Source of the DNA: Pontibacter fetidus
Lineage (GTDB): Bacteria; Bacteroidota; Bacteroidia; Cytophagales; Hymenobacteraceae
DNA: 50,748 nt
Direction: 5' to 3'
NCBI RefSeq assembly: GCF_010119545.1
Contig: NZ_JAAEAA010000028.1
Coordinates: 1-50,748, forward strand
Shown here: positions 29,088 through 38,139 of the stretch, piece after piece
Position numbering within the stretch: the stretch's first letter is position 1
How the letters are laid out: each line of letters begins with the position of its first letter
The notes under the pieces: model-generated
Database searches by the model: none
What the model saw: only the letters and a program-made list of their open reading frames with translations
What the model was told of the DNA's origin: nothing
Program-made: the position numbers and the translations under genes

Positions 29088-30161
29088 TCAGGCTTTCCGT
29101 GGTTTTGCCCTTTCGTACTGCGATGGCCAGGTGTGTTCGTAGCCAAGTTCCAAGGCAGCATGCATCGGGAAGTAAGGGTCGCGCAAAAGCTCCCGTGCCA
29201 GTAAAACAATATCGGCCTGCCCGGTTGCAACTATAGTTTCTGCTTCCTGCGCTGTAGTTATCATACCCACTGCACCGGTCATAATGCCGGCTTCCTTTTT
29301 AATACTTTCAGCGAATTGTACCTGGTATAAGGGGCCAACCGGAATTTTAGCACCGGGTACATTTCCGCCTGTAGAGCAATCGACCAGGTCTATGCCCTGT
29401 GTCTTTAATACTTTTGCTAAGTTAATAGAGTCTTCCCCTGTCCAGCCGCCTTCGGTCCAGTCGGTAGCCGAAATACGAACTATAAGCGGATACTCGGCAG
29501 GCCACACAGCTTTTATGTTTTCAGTTACTTCCAGCAACAATCGTATTCTGTTTTCGAAAGTGCCGCCATAGTTATCGGTTCGTTTATTGCTGAGCGGTGA
29601 GTAGAATTCGTGCAGTAAGTAGCCGTGCGCTGCATGTATCTCAATCACTTTAAAACCAGCTTCCAATGCCCGTTCAGCGGCCGCCCTAAAATCAGAAATT
29701 ACTTTTTGGATACCTTCTAAAGTCAGTTCCTGAGGGGCAGGTTCTCCCTCTGAAAAGGGTATGGGGCTTGGCGCCACGGTTTGCCAGCCACCCTCAGCTA
29801 TAGTTAGCGGTTTAGCCCCTTTCCAGGGACTGCTGTGGCTTGCCTTTCGGCCGGCATGTGCCAACTGCACGCCTGGTACTGCGCCATGTTCTTCTATAAA
29901 AGCATTAATGCGTTGCCACATAGCAATGTGTTCTTCTTTCCAAAGGCCGATATCATCCGGTGTAATTCTACCTTCCGGCGAAACTGCAGTAGCTTCGGCA
30001 ATAACCAACCCAGCTCCACCAACTGCCCGACTGCCCAAATGCACCAAATGCCAGTCATTGGCAAATCCATCCTGGCTGCTATACTGGCACATAGGCGAGA
30101 CAGCGATCCTATTTTTGATTGTGATGCTTTTTAAAGTTAGCGGAGAAAATAAGTTGGCCAT
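29088..30161 (-). CDS. NADH:flavin oxidoreductase, old yellow enzyme family (YqjM/NamA-like)
   Basis: This 357-residue FMN-dependent TIM-barrel ene-reductase reduces activated C=C bonds with NAD(P)H. The N-terminal VSPMCQYS motif has Cys25 and Tyr27, typical of the YqjM (thermophilic-like) subgroup, where this Cys tunes the flavin. The substrate-binding pair is His176 and His179 in HAAHGYLLHEFYSPL, followed by SNKRTDNYGG. The C-terminus LLARELLRDPYFPM forms the phosphate-binding region. The physiological substrate cannot be inferred. An AACTATAGTT palindrome at 29229-29238 is read as Thr-Ile-Val. Confidence 0.93.
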   Translation of the reverse strand: MANLFSPLTLKSITIKNRIAVSPMCQYSSQDGFANDWHLVHLGSRAVGGAGLVIAEATAVSPEGRITPDDIGLWKEEHIAMWQRINAFIEEHGAVPGVQLAHAGRKASHSSPWKGAKPLTIAEGGWQTVAPSPIPFSEGEPAPQELTLEGIQKVISDFRAAAERALEAGFKVIEIHAAHGYLLHEFYSPLSNKRTDNYGGTFENRIRLLLEVTENIKAVWPAEYPLIVRISATDWTEGGWTGEDSINLAKVLKTQGIDLVDCSTGGNVPGAKIPVGPLYQVQFAESIKKEAGIMTGAVGMITTAQEAETIVATGQADIVLLARELLRDPYFPMHAALELGYEHTWPSQYERAKPRKA

Positions 30162-30526
30162 TCTGAAAGTGTAAATTAGGGGTATAGTTCTTTCAACTAT
30201 AAACGCTGCGGAATGTTTTGGTATACTTCATACTATTGGCATTTTTTGAATAGGGAGATTACTACAAATCATTAGCTATACTTTCAGGATTTAAACAAAA
30301 GATTGTGTATCAACCAAACAGAAACCCAGGCATTTACTTCACTTTAGCTTTCTCTTTTACAGAAGACTACTTATTCAGGAAAGGGAGAAGACCTTACTGT
30401 AGTTAGATTTATGGTTCTATAGCTACAGTTTTACCTCACCCCAGCCCTCTCCTAAAAACAGGAGAGGGGGCTTTTTCTGCTTATGCTATAGTTGCAAGCA
30501 TAGTTTTATAGTTGCAGCATATCCAC

Positions 30527-30936
30527 GGACAGGTCGCGACCTGTCCCTACGAAAATATTGCCACGATCAATGTCGAAGCTTATAAGTTTAAACTAGAGAT
30601 AGCGGTCAATAGCAGAAAGATCACAGTCTTTGGGTTGAGCGCCTTTGTCTTGTTGCGGTGCCGCAGGCAATCCGAGCGCAGCGAGGATAGCAAGAAGGCA
30701 GCAGCGCGATGCCCAAAGACGAGGCCTCCCGGCCATGAGGGCACCAAAGCTAAAGATGAAACGATGGGTTTATTGAGCTCCCAGGAATACAGGAGGCTTG
30801 AAAGGATGGCTTGATGTAAGTTGCAACTATAGTTACGTAAAGGACATATAAGATTCCTCGGCTAACGCTCGGAATGACGTTAGGGAAAGTATACTTCAAC
30901 TATAGTGCGCAGACTTTTCACGGTGTTAGAAATGAC
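30527..30936 (-). repeat. Composite dispersed repeat, copy B (about 410 bp, inverted)
   Basis: This is the reverse complement of copy A at 19539-19947. It begins with the perfect palindrome GGACAGGTCGCGACCTGTCC and ends with the complement of GTCATTT. Sub-blocks occur in the same order as in copy A, including the GTCTTTGGG (30626-30634) and CCCAAAGAC (30712-30720) arms and the AAGTATACTT and AACTATAGTT palindromes (30887-30896, 30825-30834). Differences are scattered substitutions, not frame-preserving, which suits a non-coding element. Confidence 0.85.
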
Positions 30937-31002
30937 AAAAGAGGAGCTACAGAATTTACCTATAACTGGAGTTGCGCTTGTTGTTAAGTCTTTGCAGAAA
31001 AA

Positions 31003-31040
31003 ACAAAAAGCCGCTCAAACTATAGTTCGAGCGGCTTTTA
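31003..31040 (-). terminator. Intrinsic terminator of the M13 peptidase gene
   Basis: An AAGCCGCTC / GAGCGGCTT stem surrounds an AACTATAGTT palindrome (31018-31027), so nearly the whole hairpin is self-complementary. On the minus strand it is followed by a T-rich run (31008 downwards), as expected of a Rho-independent terminator. It lies 27 bases after the stop at 31067. Confidence 0.8.
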
Positions 31041-31066
31041 AAACTATAAAGCGTATCCTGCTATAC

Positions 31067-33154
31067 TTACCAGATCTTGTTACGATCTTCCGGCTTAATG
31101 TAAAGCTTGTCGCCAGGTTTTACATTAAAGGCTTTGTACCAGGCATCCATGTTAACCGGAGCACCAATGGTACGGTACTGGCCAGGAGAGTGTGGATCTG
31201 TTACGATAAGCTGCGCTGCAGTTTCAGGTAGCGTGTTGGCTCTCCAAACCTGTGCCCACGACAGGAAGAAACGCTGATCAGGTGTGAAGCCGTCAATCTT
31301 CTTCTTCGACTTACCTTGCTTCGTCATTTTAAAAGCTTCGTAAGCAGCATTCAATCCACCTAAGTCACCAATGTTCTCACCAAGCGTTAATTTACCATTT
31401 ACATGTACTGTATCTAACACAGTGTAAGCATCATACTGGCTGGCAAGGGCAGCAGCTTTCTCCTTAAACTTAGCTAAATCTTCAGCAGTCCACCAGTTGC
31501 GCAGGGTACCATCTTTGTCGTACTGGCTACCAGAGTCGTCGAAACCGTGAGAAATCTCGTGACCGATTACCGCACCAATACCACCATAGTTTACCGCATC
31601 ATCCGCATTCGGGTCGAAGAATGGGAACTGCAGGATACCAGCCGGGAAAACGATCTCGTTCATTACCGGGCTATAGTAGGCGTTTACAGTAGGAGGTGTC
31701 ATACCAAACTTGGTTCTATCCACTGGCTTACCTAGCTGGCTTACCATATCGTTGAAGCCCCATTGGCCGGCATTGCGCACATTCTGGAAGAAGGTGTTAC
31801 GGTTAATCTCCAGTCCTTCGTAAGTTTTCCAGTTATCAGGGTAACCTACTTTCGGACGGAAGGCATGTAACTTGGCCAGCGCTTTTTCCTTGGTTTCAGC
31901 ACTCATCCAATCCAGGCCTTTAATGCGAATCTCATATGCTTTGATCAGGTTCGCTATCATTTCATCCATACGGGCTTTCGCCTCCGGCTTAAAGTGCTTT
32001 GCCACATACAACTGGCCCAGCAGTTCGCCTATAGTTCCGTCTGTTAACGACGACATGCGCTGCCAACGTGGGGTCTGTACTTTCTGGCCAGTCAGAGCCT
32101 GGTTATAAGCAAAGTTAGCATCTACAAAATCAGTGCTCAGGTAAGGTGCCGCAGATTTCAGAACATTCCACTGCAGGTAGGTTTGCCAGTCGGCAACAGG
32201 AGTGCTGGTTAGCAGACCGTTCAGTTCGGTAAAGAATTTAGGCGAGCTAACAAGGATGGTATCCTGACCGGTTACCTTCATTTTAGCCATCAGCGATTTC
32301 CAGTCCATGTTAGGAGTGGTTTTGCTGAAATCGGCAACAGCGAATTTATTATAAGTTTTGTACGGATCACGCATTTCTACCCGCGCCATTTGCGCTTCGG
32401 CCATTTTCTTCTCCAGGTTGAAGATGGTCTCTGCATTTTTCTCTGCAGTAGCCTTATCTACACCTGTTAAAGTAAACAGTTTGGTGATGTATGTTTTATA
32501 GGCTTCCTGTATCTTGGTGTTGCGGGCATCATTTTTTAGGTAGTAGTCGCGGTCAGGCAATGTTGTACCGCCCTGGCTCAACTGCGGAACCATGTTCTCT
32601 ACATTCTTGCGGTCCTGCCCAATATAAAATCCGAACATTGGAGACGCCGCCCCAACAGTACGCAGATACGTTGCCTCGTTCAGTACGCCGTTTACATCTT
32701 TTATACCTTTAATGCGCTCCAGGTCAGCTTTAATAGGCGTATAGCCCAGCTTGTCTATAGTTGCGCTGTCCATGCCGGCCGCATAAAAGTCGCCAACACG
32801 TTTCTCAACCGAGCCAGCTTTAGCATTGGTCTTAGCCGCCGCATCGTTAAGTATGGTTCTTACTGCCTTAATGTTAAAGTCGCGCAATTCATTAAAGCTG
32901 CCCCAGCGGGTTTCCTTTGCCGGAACTGGATTTGCTTTTAACCAGGCACCGTTGGCATAAGTATAAAAGTCGTCTCCTGGCTTCACGCTCAGGTCCATGT
33001 TAGCCTTATTAATAAATGGCGAAGCTTTAGATTTGCCTTTAAGATTGTGTTGTGCCGAAGCATCAAACGCACACATAAAGGCTGCACCAAGTACAAGGTA
33101 TTTAAACTGAGCCTTCAGCTTAACCTTGCGCTCTCCAGCGGTTTTTGATTGCAT
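31067..33154 (-). CDS. M13 family metallopeptidase (PepO/neprilysin-like), exported
   Basis: This 695-residue zinc endopeptidase of the neprilysin family cleaves small peptides. A signal peptide is visible at about residues 14-35 (KLKAQFKYLVLGAAFMCAFDASAQ), preceded by a charged start. The catalytic motif HEISH is at 532-536, and the third zinc ligand, Glu593, lies in GENIGDLGG. NAYYSPVMNEIVFPAGILQ is the conserved substrate-binding segment. The protein ends in NKIW, keeping the family's terminal Trp. It is likely periplasmic or secreted and is a single-gene unit with its own terminator. Confidence 0.94.
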   Translation of the reverse strand: MQSKTAGERKVKLKAQFKYLVLGAAFMCAFDASAQHNLKGKSKASPFINKANMDLSVKPGDDFYTYANGAWLKANPVPAKETRWGSFNELRDFNIKAVRTILNDAAAKTNAKAGSVEKRVGDFYAAGMDSATIDKLGYTPIKADLERIKGIKDVNGVLNEATYLRTVGAASPMFGFYIGQDRKNVENMVPQLSQGGTTLPDRDYYLKNDARNTKIQEAYKTYITKLFTLTGVDKATAEKNAETIFNLEKKMAEAQMARVEMRDPYKTYNKFAVADFSKTTPNMDWKSLMAKMKVTGQDTILVSSPKFFTELNGLLTSTPVADWQTYLQWNVLKSAAPYLSTDFVDANFAYNQALTGQKVQTPRWQRMSSLTDGTIGELLGQLYVAKHFKPEAKARMDEMIANLIKAYEIRIKGLDWMSAETKEKALAKLHAFRPKVGYPDNWKTYEGLEINRNTFFQNVRNAGQWGFNDMVSQLGKPVDRTKFGMTPPTVNAYYSPVMNEIVFPAGILQFPFFDPNADDAVNYGGIGAVIGHEISHGFDDSGSQYDKDGTLRNWWTAEDLAKFKEKAAALASQYDAYTVLDTVHVNGKLTLGENIGDLGGLNAAYEAFKMTKQGKSKKKIDGFTPDQRFFLSWAQVWRANTLPETAAQLIVTDPHSPGQYRTIGAPVNMDAWYKAFNVKPGDKLYIKPEDRNKIW

Positions 33155-33695
33155 AATAGTTGGTTAGATTGTTTTAATTTTTGAAAAAATAGTATCTAAA
33201 TTTTAAAAACATAGCTAGTAGAAGCATTGCATTAAAACTTTCTAAAAATAACATTTCTGTTTTAGAAAACAGCTTTATTTTTCTTAAGTTTTTATGGATT
33301 TACTCGGGCAATTTTATCTGAGATCTACAGGCAAACGACACTTAGAATAGTTTAAAGTATACGGTAAATAGATAGTAGAAATCTATTAGCAATAATAAAA
33401 GCAATACATAAGTGGCAGCAAAAATTGTATCAATATGGAGCCACAGTTCGTTAGACCCTAACTTTACAGACTATTTCTACAAATACTGAATGTTTTACGT
33501 AACTAATATTGTAACGCAAATGACTAAGTTGTTTCTAGTAACATCCTATAGTTTGGGCTACAATAAACCCTAAACAGGTCTGGTCTGGTATTAAAATTTA
33601 TTACTTTTTAGACAATTAATTAAGACATATTAATTTTTATATGTATAATTGTGAAAAATTGTATCGTCCATAAGTCAATATATTTCTTTAGATCG
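33155..33695. other. AT-rich divergent intergenic region
   Basis: These 541 bases between the M13 peptidase (minus) and the beta-barrel gene (plus) show no coding potential beyond a GTG extension of the latter. The composition becomes clearly more AT-rich here. Promoters for both flanking genes should lie here, but no confident -33/-7 match was found. Confidence 0.35.
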
Positions 33696-34484
33696 ATGAA
33701 GTTCAGATTTACCTATCTAGCAGTTATCTTCTTATTTTCTATAGGTACAGCGTTTACAGCGCAGGCCCAGCGTGGTAGCAGCAGTCCTAAATTCAGGAGC
33801 GCCTACAAACGTAAGTTCAAGCCTTCGTGGAGTGTGTTTGGTGCGCCAGGTATAGCTGTTATTAATAGTGAAAACACGGGTTACTCCACTGGTACAGATG
33901 AAGTAGGAATTGTTAAAAATAATGGAATAGGTCCGGCTTTCAATGTTGGTGCTTTATATCAATTCTCTCAGAATCTTGGTATTCAGGGTAATATAGGATA
34001 TGTTGGTTTTAAAGGTACTGGTGACGCTGTCGGGAATAAATATCCTGAAGTTGATTTTAAAACGAGTGGTGTAGAAGCTTCTACTTCATTAATTGTAAAT
34101 CTTATCAGCCCTTATGTGGGTCCAACTTCCAGAAACCTTAGGCTCGTTGTGCCTTACGCCAAAGTCGGAATAGGTGTATTAGCTTATAGTTCAGAATCTG
34201 AGATCACGGATTCAGGTGTTAAGCAGCCAGACGCTACGAATTACCCAGATTTTACGTTTTTTGCTCCTATAGGTGGAGGTCTGAAATTTCAGTATTCAAA
34301 GCAGTTATCTTTTGCTCCTGAATTAAACCTGAATCTTGCATCTACAGACTATCTAGATAATACAAGTTATAACTATACAGGTAAATTAGGCCTTAAAAAG
34401 GATGCTTACTTAACTGGTACCGTAAAAGTAATGTATAACCTGACATTCCATCGTAAGAGCCCATTCCGCATTAAGAGGAGATAA
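33696..34484 (+). CDS. Exported beta-barrel-like outer membrane protein
   Basis: This 262-residue protein has a clear signal peptide (MKFRFTYLAVIFLFSIGTAFTAQAQ, cleaved after AQA). The mature part is made of alternating strands with Gly- and aromatic-rich turns, typical of the small outer-membrane barrel proteins of Bacteroidota. It ends KSPFRIKRR without the usual terminal Phe. The frame reaches back to a GTG at 33651, but the ATG at 33696 begins the signal peptide and is preferred. It has its own terminator and lies just before the polysaccharide locus; a link to it is not shown. Confidence 0.75.
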   Translation: MKFRFTYLAVIFLFSIGTAFTAQAQRGSSSPKFRSAYKRKFKPSWSVFGAPGIAVINSENTGYSTGTDEVGIVKNNGIGPAFNVGALYQFSQNLGIQGNIGYVGFKGTGDAVGNKYPEVDFKTSGVEASTSLIVNLISPYVGPTSRNLRLVVPYAKVGIGVLAYSSESEITDSGVKQPDATNYPDFTFFAPIGGGLKFQYSKQLSFAPELNLNLASTDYLDNTSYNYTGKLGLKKDAYLTGTVKVMYNLTFHRKSPFRIKRR

Positions 34485-34504
34485 ATCTTTCGAGAAAATC
34501 ATTT

Positions 34505-34540
34505 AAAAGTCCTTCCTAATTAATAGGTAGGACTTTTTTA
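34505..34540 (+). terminator. Intrinsic terminator after the beta-barrel gene
   Basis: An AAGTCCTTCCTA / TAGGTAGGACTT stem closes a loop of about five bases and is followed by a run of Ts. It starts 21 bases after the stop at 34484 and separates this gene from the polysaccharide cluster. Confidence 0.85.
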
Positions 34541-34896
34541 TTAAACAAAACCTAAGATAATCTATTTAAGTTAGGTTAAAGTTAGTCTAATTGATGGCTA
34601 GAGTTTTTTTAAATCTTTACTCATATTAGATCATTTTTTGTATAGTTCTCTTGTGTTTTTATACATTTATTTAAATGAACTCTTGACTGCAATTGCCTGT
34701 TGGTCTTTCTAAATCTATTAATTCAAGTGAGGTTTTATCTTAGTTAATAAATTTGTACTCTTTTGGATTAAAAGCATCGAGATTTTTCTTTTGCGTAAAG
34801 TTTTGTGCATTTTTGCAAATCGGATCATGCTATGACACTTTATGAAATTAGTTAGCAGAATTCACCTCTATTGTGATCCAGAATTTATATAGCCCG
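34541..34896 (+). promoter_or_regulatory. Leader region of the exopolysaccharide cluster
   Basis: These AT-rich bases between a terminator and the wza-like gene must carry the cluster promoter. TAAATTTG at 34748-34755 fits the Bacteroidota -7 pattern TAnnTTTG, but no TTG-type -33 element is correctly spaced, so the assignment is tentative. If it is used, the leader would be about 130-140 bases long. Confidence 0.3.
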
Positions 34897-35673
34897 ATGA
34901 AGACAAAAATAGGTTACATAATTGCACTCTTACTTTTAGCTTCATGCTCTCAGCGCAACCTGGTATATTTTAGTGATCTGAAAGAGCAAGATGTTTATTC
35001 TGAGAAAATTATTAACAACGCAGAGCCGCAAATACAGCCTGGAGATATTTTAAGTATTACAGTCAACAGCCTAAGCCCAGAATCCAATATATTATTTAAT
35101 AAAGGAGGAGCAGTTTCCCCAACTGCTGATGCAAGCATCCTTAATGCTTCTAATAAAATTAAAGATGAAGGTTACTTGGTAGACGAAAGTGGAGCAGTAG
35201 ATTTTCCTGTTCTTGGTAAAGTGATGGTAACTGGTTTAACGGCAAAAGAAGCAAAAGATAAGTTTGTAACCCAATTAAGCAAATATCTTAAGGATCCAAT
35301 CGTTAATGTAAGGTTCCTAAATTTTAAAGTAACTGTTATTGGGGAAGTGAACAGGCCATCCACATTTGAGGTGCCTAATGGTAAAGTGAGCGTTCTCGAG
35401 GCGTTAGGAATGGCCGGTGACATGACCGTTTACGGAAAGCGTGAAAACGTACTGATTGTGCGGGAGAAAGAAGGGCAGCGTAGTATGACCCGCATTAATC
35501 TTAATAATAAAGAGTTTTTAGCTTCTCCTTACTTTTATCTTCAGCAGAACGATATAGTTTATGTAGAGCCAGATAAAGCAAAGGCCGCTCAAGCCAACCC
35601 TAACAACCGTTTCATCCCGATCATGGTAGCAGCTATATCGGCACTTGCTATAATATTAACCCGCTTTATTTAA
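34897..35673 (+). CDS. Polysaccharide export outer-membrane lipoprotein (Wza-like)
   Basis: This 258-residue lipoprotein has an N-terminal lipobox (LLLASC, Cys at about residue 18) after a short hydrophobic segment. A polysaccharide export domain (IQPGDILSITVNS and VDESGAVDFPVLGKVMVTG) and one SLBB domain follow (VIGEVNRPSTFEVPNGKVSVLEALG). A C-terminal hydrophobic helix, FIPIMVAAISALAIILTRFI, may insert in the outer membrane as in Wza. It should form the exit channel for the polymer with the downstream Wzc-like kinase, which starts 11 bp later. The ATG at 34897 is preferred over a GTG at 34873 because it starts the signal peptide. Confidence 0.92.
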   Translation: MKTKIGYIIALLLLASCSQRNLVYFSDLKEQDVYSEKIINNAEPQIQPGDILSITVNSLSPESNILFNKGGAVSPTADASILNASNKIKDEGYLVDESGAVDFPVLGKVMVTGLTAKEAKDKFVTQLSKYLKDPIVNVRFLNFKVTVIGEVNRPSTFEVPNGKVSVLEALGMAGDMTVYGKRENVLIVREKEGQRSMTRINLNNKEFLASPYFYLQQNDIVYVEPDKAKAAQANPNNRFIPIMVAAISALAIILTRFI

Positions 35674-35684
35674 TTTCCGGTATC

Positions 35685-38033
35685 ATGACCGAAAAAGATT
35701 TTTTTCAATTTGAGGCGGAAGCCGAAGAAATAGATATTAAAGCCATTGCTGCAAAGTACCTGCGTTACTGGTACCTTTTTGTACTAGGAGTAATCGTATT
35801 CGGATTAGTAGCGTTCCTTTACCTGCGTTATTCTACACCACAGTATAGTATTTCGGCAACTCTTCTTATCAAAGATGATAAAAAAGGTCCCGATCTGGCC
35901 GACAATGCAATCTTTAGTGACCTAGATATATTCAATTCTAAAAAGAACATTGACAATGAGATAGAGGTGTTGAAGTCTAAGTCACTGATGCAGCGTGTGC
36001 TGTCAGAGCTTTCCATGCATACTAGCTTCTATAGAGAGGGGCATATTAAGAAAACGGAGATCTACGGACGTGAGGTTCCTGTAAAACTTATCATCAGTAA
36101 GCTTGATTCATCTGCTTTTAGTAAATCCGTTATTTTAAGATTACAAGGGAATAATAATTTTGAATTGGAAGACGAAGAGGGAAATACTTCCAAACACCAG
36201 TTTGGTAAGGAAATAAACAACTCCTATGGTATTTTTACAGTAGTGGCTTCTACAGAAGCTAATTCGACATCTCTTAATGAGATTATTGTTCACTTCCATG
36301 ATATTCGTAAGCTTGCAGATGGGTATAATGCAAACTTAAAAGTAGAACCAGTAAACAAGAATGCAAGTGTACTTACGCTTACCCTAGTAAGCCCTGTACC
36401 TGAAAAGGGTAAAGCCATTATTAATAAATTAATTGAGGTTTATAATAAAGAAGCTGTTGAGGATAAGAACCTGATAGCAGGCAATACGATTGTGTTTATT
36501 GATGAACGCCTCAACTTCTTGACCACTGAGCTTTCAGATGTAGAGAAGGATGTGGAGCAATACAAGCGTAAGAATGAACTGACAGATGTAAGCTCCGAAG
36601 CAAAGCTCTATATGGAGCGTGCCAGCGAGTATAACAAACAATTAGCTGAATTTGAAATACAAATTGATGTACTTAATTCTTTAGAAGCCTATTTAAAGAA
36701 AAGCAATACTCAATTTGAATTGGTACCTAGCACCCTGAATATACAGGATCCAACCTTGCTAGGCTTAACTGCACGTTTTAACGAATTTCAACTGGAACGT
36801 GAACGCATGTTGCGCACCACTACTCCAAATAACCCTTTAGTGTTAAATATTAATGATCAGTTAGCAAACCTACGGGTAAATATTCTGGAGAATTTGGGGA
36901 ATATTAAAAGAGGGCTTACTATAACAAAGAATAATCTACAGGCTAGCTCTTCCCAGTTTCAGTCACGTATTAATCAGGTCCCGTCCATTGAACGTGAACT
37001 ATTAGAAATTAACAGACAACAAGGCATTAAAGAAGGTTTATACTTATACCTGTTGCAGAAGCGCGAAGAGTCGGCTTTATCGTTAGCAGCATCTGTATCC
37101 AATTCACGTGTGATCGATCCTGCAATAGCAACTGATAACCCGATCAGCCCTAAAAAGTCTATCACTTACCTTGTTGCGTTATTACTTGGTTTGGGTATAC
37201 CTTTTGCAGGGATTTATATTAAGGACCTTTTAAATGACAAGGTTCAGGAACAAAAGGATGTGGAGCGTGCGACTAAAACTCCAATATTAGGAGAAATAGC
37301 CCATGCTACAACGGCTGAGCCAATTGTGGTAACAAAGGATAACCGCAGTTCTGTTGCAGAAATGTTCCGGTTGGTACGCACAAATCTACAATTTGCTACG
37401 GCAGGAAAAGAAAATAAGATTTTACTCATTACATCTAGTATGAGCGGAGAAGGAAAAACCTTTTTTAGTATCAACCTTGCGGCAAGTCTGGTATTAACTG
37501 GTAAAAAAGTAGTAATACTAGGTTTTGATTTGCGCAAACCACGGTTAATGCAAGAACTGAACTTGCCCGATGGTATAGGAATTTCAAATTACCTGATCTC
37601 TGATACAGTAAATGTAGATGGTATTATTATACCAGTTGAAAACGTACCCGGGCTCTATGCTATCGGTTCAGGTCCGATACCGCCAAATCCTGCTGAATTA
37701 ATGTTAAGCAGTAAAGTAAAGCAATTACTTGATGTTCTGAAGGAAAGCTTTGACCATATTATTGTAGATACAGCACCGGTTGGGCAAGTTGCAGATGCAT
37801 ATACACTTGCACAATATGTAGATTCTACCTTATACCTCGTAAGATATGATTATACCCATAAATCACAATTAGAAATTGTTAACAGCATCTATACTTCCAG
37901 CAAACTGAAACACCCTATGATTGTGCTGAATGATGCTATAATAGAAAGCAGGTATAGTTATGGGTATGGTTACGGGTATGAGGAAGAGCCTAAAAACAAA
38001 TGGAGGTTGAAACGGAATAAAATTGAAGTTTAG
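35685..38033 (+). CDS. Polysaccharide co-polymerase / bacterial tyrosine kinase (Wzc-like)
   Basis: This 782-residue inner-membrane protein controls polymer length and export. It has a Wzz domain with two membrane segments (about residues 32-52 and 488-508), a long periplasmic coiled-coil region, and a cytoplasmic BY-kinase domain. The kinase motifs are Walker A SSMSGEGKT (about 584-592), Walker A' VVILGFDLRKPR with Asp615, and Walker B HIIVDTAPVG (near 690). The tail has five tyrosines, at about 757-765 (RYSYGYGYGYEEE), the autophosphorylation cluster. No partner phosphatase gene is seen in the window. Confidence 0.93.
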   Translation: MTEKDFFQFEAEAEEIDIKAIAAKYLRYWYLFVLGVIVFGLVAFLYLRYSTPQYSISATLLIKDDKKGPDLADNAIFSDLDIFNSKKNIDNEIEVLKSKSLMQRVLSELSMHTSFYREGHIKKTEIYGREVPVKLIISKLDSSAFSKSVILRLQGNNNFELEDEEGNTSKHQFGKEINNSYGIFTVVASTEANSTSLNEIIVHFHDIRKLADGYNANLKVEPVNKNASVLTLTLVSPVPEKGKAIINKLIEVYNKEAVEDKNLIAGNTIVFIDERLNFLTTELSDVEKDVEQYKRKNELTDVSSEAKLYMERASEYNKQLAEFEIQIDVLNSLEAYLKKSNTQFELVPSTLNIQDPTLLGLTARFNEFQLERERMLRTTTPNNPLVLNINDQLANLRVNILENLGNIKRGLTITKNNLQASSSQFQSRINQVPSIERELLEINRQQGIKEGLYLYLLQKREESALSLAASVSNSRVIDPAIATDNPISPKKSITYLVALLLGLGIPFAGIYIKDLLNDKVQEQKDVERATKTPILGEIAHATTAEPIVVTKDNRSSVAEMFRLVRTNLQFATAGKENKILLITSSMSGEGKTFFSINLAASLVLTGKKVVILGFDLRKPRLMQELNLPDGIGISNYLISDTVNVDGIIIPVENVPGLYAIGSGPIPPNPAELMLSSKVKQLLDVLKESFDHIIVDTAPVGQVADAYTLAQYVDSTLYLVRYDYTHKSQLEIVNSIYTSSKLKHPMIVLNDAIIESRYSYGYGYGYEEEPKNKWRLKRNKIEV

Positions 38034-38139
38034 AAAGTTGTGTAATCTTTTTTTGTGGAAAGTAACAAGCCATACTTCCCGCTTAGGATAGCATAGTATA
38101 ATTAAATGAAGTTGCTTATTAGGTAATTAATTAAGTAAT

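Larger units (their letters stand above)
8611..31027. repeat. Highly iterated palindrome AACTATAGTT (scattered copies)
   Basis: Exact ten-base copies were located at 8611, 16520, 18874, 19641, 20153, 24325, 24460, 29229, 30825 and 31018 (start positions). The sibling palindrome AAGTATACTT occurs at 11872, 19579 and 30887. Half-matches such as CTATAGTT, AACTATAA and AAGTATA are very common in the first 31 kb, in genes and in gaps. Inside genes the four exact AACTATAGTT copies are all read as Thr-Ile-Val. Random sequence of this length would be expected to contain far fewer than one exact copy. Confidence 0.85.
30162..31066. other. Gene-free repeat region, right arm of a large inverted repeat
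   Basis: These 905 bases hold no credible gene. From left to right they contain plain AT-rich sequence (to about 30420), the CTCACCCCAGCCCTCTCC...GGAGAGGG unit at 30433-30476, the 410-bp composite repeat at 30527-30936 in inverted orientation relative to 19.5 kb, and a terminator hairpin for the M13 peptidase gene near 31020. A 100-codon frame at 30512-30814 is made entirely of the repeat and is not counted as a gene. Confidence 0.75.

Noticed and set aside
30512..30814. 100-codon plus-strand open frame
   Set aside because: It consists of repeat sequence only. Similar frames could be annotated as hypothetical proteins wherever the repeat occurs, but no domain or conserved frame supports it.
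30905..31231. 108-codon plus-strand open frame running into the M13 peptidase gene
   Set aside because: It starts in the repeat, crosses the terminator hairpin and overlaps the peptidase gene antisense.
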